From Candidatus Altarchaeota archaeon (GTDB taxonomy: Archaea > Altiarchaeota > Altiarchaeia > IMC4 > QMZM01), in NCBI GenBank assembly GCA_016931955.1, contig JAFGDV010000037.1, forward strand, positions 1 to 34,585: a DNA stretch of 34,585 bases, written 5' to 3'. Below, piece after piece: positions 1-8,777 of this stretch (its first letter is position 1; every line of letters starts with the position of its first letter). The position numbers and the translations under genes were made by a program. The notes below the pieces were generated by a model, which saw only the letters and a program-made list of their open reading frames with translations, did not search any database and had not been told where the DNA came from.

Positions 1-1
1 C

Positions 2-394
2 CCTGTTGCTTGGGAGTCTCTGCCTGTGGATGATGTTTTATCGATTGGTTTGGTGAATGAGAGCCGTGTCCTTGATCCTGGTAAAGTATTGAGGTTCTTG
101 GACATTATGGAGAATGAAACATGCACTGATACCCTCATTAATCCCTGCTATAATGCGTCTGATTCAGATACATTTGATATCACCAAGTATGAGTGTAATA
201 AGCACTTTATGGGGGTCGGCGATTATGAGTTCTATTTCACGGTGACGGACTTGGATGATAATATACTGTCTCTGGGGGGCGTTAATTGTTCGACTGGAAT
301 CTCTCCCATGGACTATGACTATTTAACGAATATGAAGAGGTCTGCGGTGTTAGGTGACGATGTAGTAAAGATCTCATTTATGGTGTGGACGTAG
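2..394 (+). CDS. C-terminal part of a secreted/pilin-like surface protein, truncated by the window start
   Basis: Frame is open to the window edge (PVAWESLPVDDV...). C-terminus '...RSAVLGDDVVKISFMVWT' resembles the C-termini of the two VWA proteins downstream (RSLWGPIRVKLELWT, RSLWGPVAVKLVVWM). Stop is 3 nt before the next start. Confidence 0.6.
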   Translation, partial: PVAWESLPVDDVLSIGLVNESRVLDPGKVLRFLDIMENETCTDTLINPCYNASDSDTFDITKYECNKHFMGVGDYEFYFTVTDLDDNILSLGGVNCSTGISPMDYDYLTNMKRSAVLGDDVVKISFMVWT

Positions 395-397
395 AAG

Positions 398-3300
398 ATG
401 AAAAATAAAGGTTACGCTATCATGATTGATGCGTTGGTCGCGGTTGTTTTTTTGTTGATTATGGTAACCGCCGTCTTCACTGTTGAGCTGTCTAAGACGT
501 CTAAGACCGAAGTAATGTCTTTTAAGGAGCTTCATTATGTCTCTGAGGATGTTCTTGATGTCTTGAACAAGAACGGCGTATTGGATGAGATTGCTACGTT
601 GTGGGCGGCCAACTCGACGCCTGGCTCTGAGGAGATGGAGAATGCGTCGATGATAGCTAAAGACTACTTGGAGAAGACGCTTCCTCCACATGTTGGCTAT
701 AGGTTGATTATTGAGGAGGGTTTGAATTCTGTTGTGGTCAACAGCTCTGATGAGTCCCGTATTTCATGGAATGATTCCTCTACTTCTACTCATTCTACAA
801 GGATCTTGGTCGGCTTTGGGAGTGGTCTGCCGACTTTCGCTCATATCTCGTCCGCTTCTTTGGATTCGTTGACGAGTAAGTCTGGCTCGGATTATGCCTA
901 CTTTGGCGGCTTCGTCGGTCAGGGTAATATCTCCCGCTTCATTGACCTGCCCTCTGACGCTAACATAACGAGGGTGTATTTGGAGCTTAACCCTGGGGAA
1001 GACTTTAAGCTGTACATAAATAACATCCAGTGCCCTGGGCCGGGGCCTGGGGGGATCTTTGACGGCATGGGCTTGGATCTGAGCGCCAGCAAATGGGATC
1101 TGACTTCTTGTAAGAACCTGTTTTCTGCTGGTCGGAATTGGGTTAGCATCAACTTCACCTCCACTAATGAGTATGATTTCGTCGGCGGCGGCTTTCTTAA
1201 GGTGGATTATATTACTGGTGAATGGGATAGGATTCCTGACTTCACCACCTACTGGTTTCCCGGCATCAAGGGTTTGATCAATGTCTACTCTGGATTCTAT
1301 GTCCCTGGGAACCTGAATGATATTGAGGTCTACCTGCACTACTTCCATGATCTGCCTGACGTCAACACATATTTCACCATCGCCGATAAAACAATCTACG
1401 AATCTGATACATTGGGTGAAGTGAACGTTACACTCGATTGGCTTTACTTATCTAACAAATTTGGCGGTCCTGGGCTGCTCGTGTCTGCTCTCAGTAATAA
1501 GACGGTGCCTTTGAAGTGGGGCACTGACGAATTCGCCGTGATGGCCTCAGGTAAAGGAACAGCCGACGCAGTACTGATCACCGACGTGTCGGGGAGCATG
1601 TTTGCTTATGCCTGGAGTTGCGACGTTATCGCTTCATCGTCATGTGATTGTAGCCAGGCTAGTAATGGGAAATATTGTTTTGCTCCTTGCTGTAGGAAAA
1701 GAATCAACGTTGCTATGGATGTTGATAAGGAATTCGTCGAGCAGATACTGAATACGTCTGGGACCAGCGTGGGTCTGGTTTCGTATAACGACAAAGTGAG
1801 GTCTTCGCATTCGTTAAGCATAGACAAAGTATCGTTGTTTACTCAGATAGATGGTTATGATGATTTCCCAGATAGGGCCACATGTATTTCTTGTGGGATA
1901 AATCAGGCAACGGCTATTCTAAAGCCCGTGACGGTGGTTTCTTATAATTTTGTCTCTGAGGGGAGTGTTTGGCGTTATTCTGTTGATTACCCGATTGGTG
2001 AGCCTCCGCTTGATGCTGAAGGGGATCCTTGGACGAATATCACTTATAATGATTCAGACTGGAGTGAAGGCGATGCGATTCTTGGTTTTGAAAGCATCCC
2101 TTATGCTCCAAACGTCGACACTGATATAGGAAATAACTTGAATGTTCTCCGCCCTAATCTCTGGGATATAGCTGCTGACCTGCCTCAGCCAGTTGACTTC
2201 ACTTCTGGATTGAATTCCTCAGGCAACACCTTCGGCCCGGATGCGGGAGACGACGGCTGGGACAATGAGACGGGAGTATATGGTGGCACGGGGACGAATG
2301 TTATCTTTACTAGTAATCAGTATCTAAGGGTAGACGCTTATGGGCGTACTGGAGGTGTTGGAAGAGCTGCTAGCGGAGCCTATGGAGTCCAGTTCAACAT
2401 AACTCAGGCCATGCTTGATACTCTCCAAGGCGGCGGAACTGCAGAGTTTTCCTTCAGGTGGCGCGCTGACCAGGCAGGGCTTTCAGGAGGTGAATGGTAC
2501 ACCATACATGCTAGATTTGGTAATAGTAGCGTTATGAACGATTTTATCTTGTATGGTCCAGGTAATGGAGATAATCTGGCTTGGACTACTTGGAGCGTTG
2601 ATGTTGGAAACCACATACAGGGTGTGGGATCGTATTATCTGGATTTTGGCGTCTATATAACCAGTTGTGGTAATAATTTAGACCATGTAGCGGTCGACTT
2701 CGACGACGTCGACTTGGTTATAACGAATGAGACTGGGAACTATTTCTTCCGCAAGGAGTTTAATGTGAGTAATGCGAAAAAGATCGTCAAGGCGAAACTG
2801 CATGTGCTCTCAGATGACCGAGCAGATGTGTACCTGAATGGCAGGCTCATAGACAGCGACTCGACAGAACATAATGCTGTATACTGGAACAGGGGCCCCA
2901 TAGAGGTTAATAAGACATATTTCGTCACAGGGAACAACGTGTTAGCGGTTAAACTATACAACAACGACCCAATTGCTGCGAAATTCGACCTAAAACTCAA
3001 CTACACAAACGACACAAAGAAAAAAGCCATGCTCGTGATGAGCGATGGAATAGCTAATACCCTACTTGACGGAACACGGATTTTGGTTGAGGGTTGTGAT
3101 AAACCTGCTTCAGTGGAAGCAGTAAACAAGGCATGCGAAGCCCGACAATACGGCATTGACGTCTATTCGGTAGCATTCGGATCCGGCGCGGATCCGTGCA
3201 CACTGAAGAAGATAGCGTGCTGGAATTGCAGCGCATGTGTCCCGACAGCCAACCCGAATAATCCTAACTGCTGGCTTTCAGGTGAAAGCTATACTACTTG

Positions 3301-4183
3301 TTCTCGTTTTTACAGTAGTAATGATGCGGATGAGCTTAAGAAGATCTATGGAGAGATCGCTAACAAGATAGCGAATGCCACCATTGAGTTGCAGATGATC
3401 AAAATAACCTTCGGCGAAGTCTCATTGGAGAACATACTCTACCCGGACTCGTACATAAAATACAGGGTAGGGGTTCCGCCGATGCTGAAGCCAGGAGAGA
3501 CATTGATCAACCTGGAAAGCACGAGATTCGGTAACACGATAAGCACTGGATCATTCACTGTGCCCGCCAAGACAAGGCCGATAGAGGCGAAGGTCACATC
3601 ATATTCAGGACCCTATTGGACCAAAAGCCTGAGGATCAATAGTTCAAGTACGTCAGGCTGGCATGAGGTCTACAACCTGACAGATGAATACGGCAACGAC
3701 TACATAACATTAGGCGACCCCTACATGATAAACATCCCAGCAAGCGACGTAGGAGTTGGAGACAACTTAGTGGAGATAAAAACAGGCGCCAACAGCAGCC
3801 ATGACGCCGGAGGCTCAGTAGATGACAAAGTTCTCTACTCCATAGCCATGAATACCTACACGGGCGTCGGAGAACCGAAGCCAAGCTCAGTCGGCTGCAA
3901 CTGGACGGTGGAGTTCTTCGACGGAACAAATGCTACCCTGATGGCCCCCTACAACTACAATGGACTGAAAAGATGCAACTACACCAGCCACAACATCTCC
4001 TACGACAAAACAAGCTCCGTGGATGATGCAGTTTATCGGCTGTTCACCCAACTGGATGAAGACGGCGACCATATGTTAGACGTGAAATTCGACCCAAACA
4101 GTGTCATAGTAGACACGAGAACCATTGGGGGCATAAGGTCTCTGTGGGGTCCTATACGGGTTAAACTGGAGCTATGGACCTAA
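398..4183 (+). CDS. VWA (MIDAS) domain surface protein with pilin-like N-terminus, paralog A1
   Basis: N-terminus MKNKGYAIMIDALVAVVFLLIMVTAVFTVE = short basic leader plus hydrophobic helix. MIDAS elements DVSGS, T (RATCISC) and D (VMSDG). Many NxS/T sequons and Cys. Paralog of 6056-8776. Confidence 0.85.
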   Translation: MKNKGYAIMIDALVAVVFLLIMVTAVFTVELSKTSKTEVMSFKELHYVSEDVLDVLNKNGVLDEIATLWAANSTPGSEEMENASMIAKDYLEKTLPPHVGYRLIIEEGLNSVVVNSSDESRISWNDSSTSTHSTRILVGFGSGLPTFAHISSASLDSLTSKSGSDYAYFGGFVGQGNISRFIDLPSDANITRVYLELNPGEDFKLYINNIQCPGPGPGGIFDGMGLDLSASKWDLTSCKNLFSAGRNWVSINFTSTNEYDFVGGGFLKVDYITGEWDRIPDFTTYWFPGIKGLINVYSGFYVPGNLNDIEVYLHYFHDLPDVNTYFTIADKTIYESDTLGEVNVTLDWLYLSNKFGGPGLLVSALSNKTVPLKWGTDEFAVMASGKGTADAVLITDVSGSMFAYAWSCDVIASSSCDCSQASNGKYCFAPCCRKRINVAMDVDKEFVEQILNTSGTSVGLVSYNDKVRSSHSLSIDKVSLFTQIDGYDDFPDRATCISCGINQATAILKPVTVVSYNFVSEGSVWRYSVDYPIGEPPLDAEGDPWTNITYNDSDWSEGDAILGFESIPYAPNVDTDIGNNLNVLRPNLWDIAADLPQPVDFTSGLNSSGNTFGPDAGDDGWDNETGVYGGTGTNVIFTSNQYLRVDAYGRTGGVGRAASGAYGVQFNITQAMLDTLQGGGTAEFSFRWRADQAGLSGGEWYTIHARFGNSSVMNDFILYGPGNGDNLAWTTWSVDVGNHIQGVGSYYLDFGVYITSCGNNLDHVAVDFDDVDLVITNETGNYFFRKEFNVSNAKKIVKAKLHVLSDDRADVYLNGRLIDSDSTEHNAVYWNRGPIEVNKTYFVTGNNVLAVKLYNNDPIAAKFDLKLNYTNDTKKKAMLVMSDGIANTLLDGTRILVEGCDKPASVEAVNKACEARQYGIDVYSVAFGSGADPCTLKKIACWNCSACVPTANPNNPNCWLSGESYTTCSRFYSSNDADELKKIYGEIANKIANATIELQMIKITFGEVSLENILYPDSYIKYRVGVPPMLKPGETLINLESTRFGNTISTGSFTVPAKTRPIEAKVTSYSGPYWTKSLRINSSSTSGWHEVYNLTDEYGNDYITLGDPYMINIPASDVGVGDNLVEIKTGANSSHDAGGSVDDKVLYSIAMNTYTGVGEPKPSSVGCNWTVEFFDGTNATLMAPYNYNGLKRCNYTSHNISYDKTSSVDDAVYRLFTQLDEDGDHMLDVKFDPNSVIVDTRTIGGIRSLWGPIRVKLELWT

Positions 4184-4185
4184 GA

Positions 4186-6045
4186 ATGATACGAATAAAA
4201 AACAGGAGCGGGTATCTGTTCACGATATCGACGATAATCCTGATAATACCACTAGTGTATCTTATCTCCTATTATGGCGGCGTTCAAGAAACCCAGTTAG
4301 ACGATACCTTGGGCAGGATAAGATGTGATGAACTCCACTACTACGTCGAAGATGTTAAAAGGGATATGGGGCGTGCAGTGGAGATATTCGGTAGGAGGGC
4401 GGCAAGTTACGCAATAGACAACGTCGTCAACTCATTTGAGGGTCTTGAGGATTACAAGTTTAATTGCACATCCCGGTGCGGAGTCGACTGCAGTGAGTTC
4501 TCCTTCGAAACAAACGGTTCAGAGGCCGCGATAGCCGAACTGATACTCTGCGGAACACTCCACGGCAGAAATGTGTCTGCCATGGTCAACCACACCCTCC
4601 CCCTCTGGATAGAAAAGATGAGGGAAGAAGGGGCGCGGATGAACTTCGAAGTCGATATCTCAGCTAAAGAGATCCACATAATCCCAATAGATGCCTGGAA
4701 TTTCGCGGTCATGGTAGACAACAAAGTAAGCGTCAGAGACAGAAAAGGACTATGCTATTACACGGAAAACATAATCACAGTCCACTCCAACTCCTCGATC
4801 ATAGGCCTACCAGACCCACAATACGTCCTAAATACGAAAGGAAACAGAAGACCAATACAAAACTGCACAAAATCCTCTTTTGGAGTTTTAGAGAATCTAG
4901 TAGGCTCTGCATCTGCGAGCGGTGAGGGAAGCGCTTCAGGTACTACATTCATCTACAGCAGCAATATAGGCAATGTTGCCCAATTGATAAACTACTGTAA
5001 TACTAAGGACCCTGATGAATTAAGCCAAGAAATTTTTGTTATGGATATTGCAGGTGGAATAGTCTGCAACAGCCCTTTATGGCGGGCCTGTTTTAACGCA
5101 ACCTCTCCAAGACACTTTGCAGCTGTGATAGACTATGGTCCAGCAAACACATGTGATATGTGTCCTGGGATGGTACCTCGTATCTGTGATACGGGCAGTC
5201 TTAATCTGCCTAATGGGGATTGTATTATGATAATAAGCAATGATACGTGTGTTCCTCCGATTCATGCGGTTGTTATGGGTCTGGATTTTGATTCACTCAA
5301 CACGTCCTGTTATTATGTCAGCGACGTCAGCGGAAACTATGATGGGGATTGTGGGTTTGATACCCCCAATGGGGGGTCGTTCTTCGACCGCCTTGACGGG
5401 AACATGAATCTCTCAGAGAAATACGTGAACCAATCCCTTAAGTATTTTAACAACCCGCTCATCGGCATGGAATCCTTCGTAAGCCTGCACGATCTGAGTA
5501 GTCTAAAGGGGGGAGGACATGACGTTAAAGTGAACTTCAGCAGCACGTGGGTGGACTACCTCTACTGGCAGGACGTTGGAGGATGCGGGGTCATGGCCTT
5601 CTGCGGCGAAGAAGAGGAGAAATTCAAACTAGACTGTGCCCACGCACACGGCTACCGCATAGACACAAGCTGTGAAAGCGTCACCGGTTGCCCCCGATGC
5701 CCTGTGACTGCAGCTTTGATACGATGCGGTATGGAAAATCCGCCTGGCTCCGGAAACTATGATGTAAAATTCACTCTTCAGATTACTGATGTGTGGGCTA
5801 CTTCAATGGATCTATTAGAAAATCCTGTGATGGGATTAGAGATAAATGGCAATCCTTCATCTTTTACTATGGATAAAGTAGTTGGTGAAACAGGTAAATA
5901 CGAGCACATAGAGACAGGTCTTGCAGGGAATGATAGAGTAAAAGGTAATGTAACTATAAGGGAGATAATCTGTCCTTTGGTTGAAAACTCAACAGATAAT
6001 AGTCGGATAACACAGCCGGGTTTCAATCACCCATCGTGTCCATAG
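4186..6045 (+). CDS. Cys-rich secreted/pilin-like partner protein, paralog B1
   Basis: MIRIKNRSGYLFTISTIILIIPLVYLISYY N-terminal helix; colinear similarity to 8778-10730 (RCDELHYYVEDVKRDM, FFDRLDGN, WVDYLYWQ). The 4174 start in the ORF track overlaps A1; the ATG at 4186 follows the A1 stop. Confidence 0.8.
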   Translation: MIRIKNRSGYLFTISTIILIIPLVYLISYYGGVQETQLDDTLGRIRCDELHYYVEDVKRDMGRAVEIFGRRAASYAIDNVVNSFEGLEDYKFNCTSRCGVDCSEFSFETNGSEAAIAELILCGTLHGRNVSAMVNHTLPLWIEKMREEGARMNFEVDISAKEIHIIPIDAWNFAVMVDNKVSVRDRKGLCYYTENIITVHSNSSIIGLPDPQYVLNTKGNRRPIQNCTKSSFGVLENLVGSASASGEGSASGTTFIYSSNIGNVAQLINYCNTKDPDELSQEIFVMDIAGGIVCNSPLWRACFNATSPRHFAAVIDYGPANTCDMCPGMVPRICDTGSLNLPNGDCIMIISNDTCVPPIHAVVMGLDFDSLNTSCYYVSDVSGNYDGDCGFDTPNGGSFFDRLDGNMNLSEKYVNQSLKYFNNPLIGMESFVSLHDLSSLKGGGHDVKVNFSSTWVDYLYWQDVGGCGVMAFCGEEEEKFKLDCAHAHGYRIDTSCESVTGCPRCPVTAALIRCGMENPPGSGNYDVKFTLQITDVWATSMDLLENPVMGLEINGNPSSFTMDKVVGETGKYEHIETGLAGNDRVKGNVTIREIICPLVENSTDNSRITQPGFNHPSCP

Positions 6046-6055
6046 AAGACAAAGA

Positions 6056-8776
6056 ATGGAAAACCGTGGTTACGCTATTTTGTTGGATTCGCTGATGGCG
6101 TTGATCTTGATACTGATTGTGGCGTCGACGGTGATAACCATAGAGCATTCTAGGACCTCACGGACAGAATCGATGGAGTACACGAAACTGCACTACATGT
6201 CAGAGGATGCATTGGATGTGTTGAACAAGAACGGCATATTGGATGAGATAGCTACATTGTGGGCGGCTAATTCGACGCCTGGCTCAGAAGAGATGCAGAA
6301 CGCGTCAAATATATCCTCTTACTACCTAGAAAAAATCCTGCCACCCAATGCAGGCTACGCCCTCCTAATAGAAGGGGACGAGATAACCAACTCCAGCGGA
6401 GACCCTCAGAGAATAGTGGAACAAAAAACTTCATCGAAGACCAACTCAGTAAGGCTCCTAGTAGGATACGCCAGCGGACTCCCCACCCGCGGCCTAGTAG
6501 CGAGGGCGGCACTATCCAACATAAAAGAAAAAACGACCTCCAGCTTCCTATACTTTGGCGGATTCGTCGGACAAGGAAACATCTCACAGACGATGACGCT
6601 ACCAGAGAACATAACCATACAGGAAGCCTACATGGAACTCAATGTGGGAGACGGCTTCGACTTATACATAAACGGCAACTTCTGCAGAAACCTTCCAGCT
6701 CCAGGAGCAGTGGGTATGTCAGCTAACATAAAAGAAGACATAACAGCATGCAACGGCCTCATCGATCAAAGAGGGGAAAGCAGTCCAAACCTGTTCGAGA
6801 TAAGATTCACCGGAGACAACATAAGCAGGCAATATATTGGCGGAGGATTCATAGAAGTCAGATACAATACCTCAGAGATGGACACATCCCCTGAAACAGG
6901 ACATATGAGGTTCTATTTCCCCCAGATTGAGGGCATAATAAACTATTACTCATCGTTCTATGTTCCCGGCTGGGTTGATTCGATGACTTCAAACATAAGC
7001 TTCAAGAACAACTACACAACGTTCATGTATATAGGCGATAAACTGGTATTCAGCGTTAATGGAAGCAGCACAGCACAAACTGTTGAGAACTCATCCATTG
7101 AACTGTTGAATCTGCTTGGAGCGTCGGCGGTAAGCGAAAAAACCGTTCCCATAAGGATCGGCACAGGAGACCTCTACTATAGTGTGACAAGAGCATTAGG
7201 TGATGCAGACGTCATACTGATAACGGATCTATCTGGGAGCATGAGGTGGAGAATAGGCTACAATGACTCAACACAGGGCGTGCAGAGGAACTGCGACGAT
7301 CTGCAACTGTACGACAACGACACCAGACGGGTGAGCCTCGCTAAATGCTTGGACAAGGACTTCATTAATGCGATAATGAACACATCAGGGAATAGGGTGG
7401 GTTTGGTCGGCTTCTCAACCAACGTGGATAATTCCCATAACCTAAGCGACAATGAGAGCTCATTGATAGATCACATAAACAATTACTCTGACCTGCCCGT
7501 TGGAGGGACCTGCATATGTTGCGCGATAAACCAAGCAATAGAGCTGCTGCAGAACTCAACACCAACGCGTAGAAAATACATCATCGTTATGACGGATGGA
7601 GTTACAGGATACCATTGCGGCGGATGTTCTCTCACTGCTCCCTGCAACTGCGGCGGAGTCTGCAGCAATACCGTGGGAACGTATGAGTGCGATGGAAACC
7701 CAAGCGACTGTGATGGGACACAATGCGATACAGCCATAAACGATAGCATATGCAGTTCAAAGCGCGCACACGACGTCATGAATGCCACCGTCCATTCCAT
7801 AGGCTTTGGTCCGATAGCCACCGACTGCTCCAACGCAAACAAAACCCTCCTAAGAATAGCGGAGTGTGGTAATGGCTCCTATTATGGGAGTGAGAACGCG
7901 AGCGAGCTCGCTGAAATATATGCCAGCATTGCAGGTTATATCATAAACGCAAGCTACTATTCCCAGACAATAGCCCTCACAGGCACTGGGACAGAAAACC
8001 TGACAGGCTCAATCCTCTATGGATACCCTCAATCTTATCTGGACTTCACCTACACGGCGCCTAATGCTTCCAGGTATGGGCTGATATCGCTCACACAGAA
8101 ATCCGACAGATTCAATGATCCAATAAACTGCGTCGGCCACATCACGATACCAGAGAACGTGAACGTGTCGGAGATGAAGGTGACATCCTACTCAGCCGAG
8201 TTCTGGACAGACTACTTGAGGATAGATAACAGCCTGATCTCGCAGGAGGTCTACAAGCTATGGGAGCAGTATCCAGGGACTCCCTACCCCCTGCTCGGAG
8301 ACCCCTACGTGGTGAACGTACCTAACTCGGAGGTGGTCGTCAAAGCTGGTGTCAACGATCTGACTATCGGAACAGGAAACAGTGAAACGGAGCGCACAAA
8401 CTGCTCCATAGACGACAGGGCGATATATACCCTCTGGATAAGGTCCCTGGTAGGCTACGGCGACATCTACCCCTCCAGTGAAGGCTGCGTATGGGACATA
8501 GAATTCGAGGATGGGAGCTTAATAGATGACCTGCAGATCCCGGCAGGATACGTTGGAAGCAAAAACTGCAGCTATACTTCCTCCCTCATCGGAGGATACG
8601 AGAACGACTCCATAAATGATGCCGTCTATAGGCTGCTCTCCGGACTAGACTTAGATGATGATGGGATGGTTGACATACTCATAGACCCCTCCCTGATAGA
8701 GTTCAAGACGATGAGCACTGGAGGCGTCAGGTCCCTGTGGGGTCCGGTTGCAGTCAAACTTGTGGTCTGGATGTAA
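6056..8776 (+). CDS. VWA (MIDAS) domain surface protein with pilin-like N-terminus, paralog A2
   Basis: MENRGYAILLDSLMALILILIVASTVITIE; MIDAS DLSGS, T (GGTCICC), D (VMTDG); shared block EDALDVLNKNGILDEIATLWAANSTPGSEEM with A1. Confidence 0.85.
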   Translation: MENRGYAILLDSLMALILILIVASTVITIEHSRTSRTESMEYTKLHYMSEDALDVLNKNGILDEIATLWAANSTPGSEEMQNASNISSYYLEKILPPNAGYALLIEGDEITNSSGDPQRIVEQKTSSKTNSVRLLVGYASGLPTRGLVARAALSNIKEKTTSSFLYFGGFVGQGNISQTMTLPENITIQEAYMELNVGDGFDLYINGNFCRNLPAPGAVGMSANIKEDITACNGLIDQRGESSPNLFEIRFTGDNISRQYIGGGFIEVRYNTSEMDTSPETGHMRFYFPQIEGIINYYSSFYVPGWVDSMTSNISFKNNYTTFMYIGDKLVFSVNGSSTAQTVENSSIELLNLLGASAVSEKTVPIRIGTGDLYYSVTRALGDADVILITDLSGSMRWRIGYNDSTQGVQRNCDDLQLYDNDTRRVSLAKCLDKDFINAIMNTSGNRVGLVGFSTNVDNSHNLSDNESSLIDHINNYSDLPVGGTCICCAINQAIELLQNSTPTRRKYIIVMTDGVTGYHCGGCSLTAPCNCGGVCSNTVGTYECDGNPSDCDGTQCDTAINDSICSSKRAHDVMNATVHSIGFGPIATDCSNANKTLLRIAECGNGSYYGSENASELAEIYASIAGYIINASYYSQTIALTGTGTENLTGSILYGYPQSYLDFTYTAPNASRYGLISLTQKSDRFNDPINCVGHITIPENVNVSEMKVTSYSAEFWTDYLRIDNSLISQEVYKLWEQYPGTPYPLLGDPYVVNVPNSEVVVKAGVNDLTIGTGNSETERTNCSIDDRAIYTLWIRSLVGYGDIYPSSEGCVWDIEFEDGSLIDDLQIPAGYVGSKNCSYTSSLIGGYENDSINDAVYRLLSGLDLDDDGMVDILIDPSLIEFKTMSTGGVRSLWGPVAVKLVVWM

Positions 8777-8777
8777 G

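Noticed and set aside
374-1348. Minus-strand ORFs 374-691, 764-1348, 919-1164
   Set aside because: Antisense to the strongly supported A1 gene; no family resemblance.
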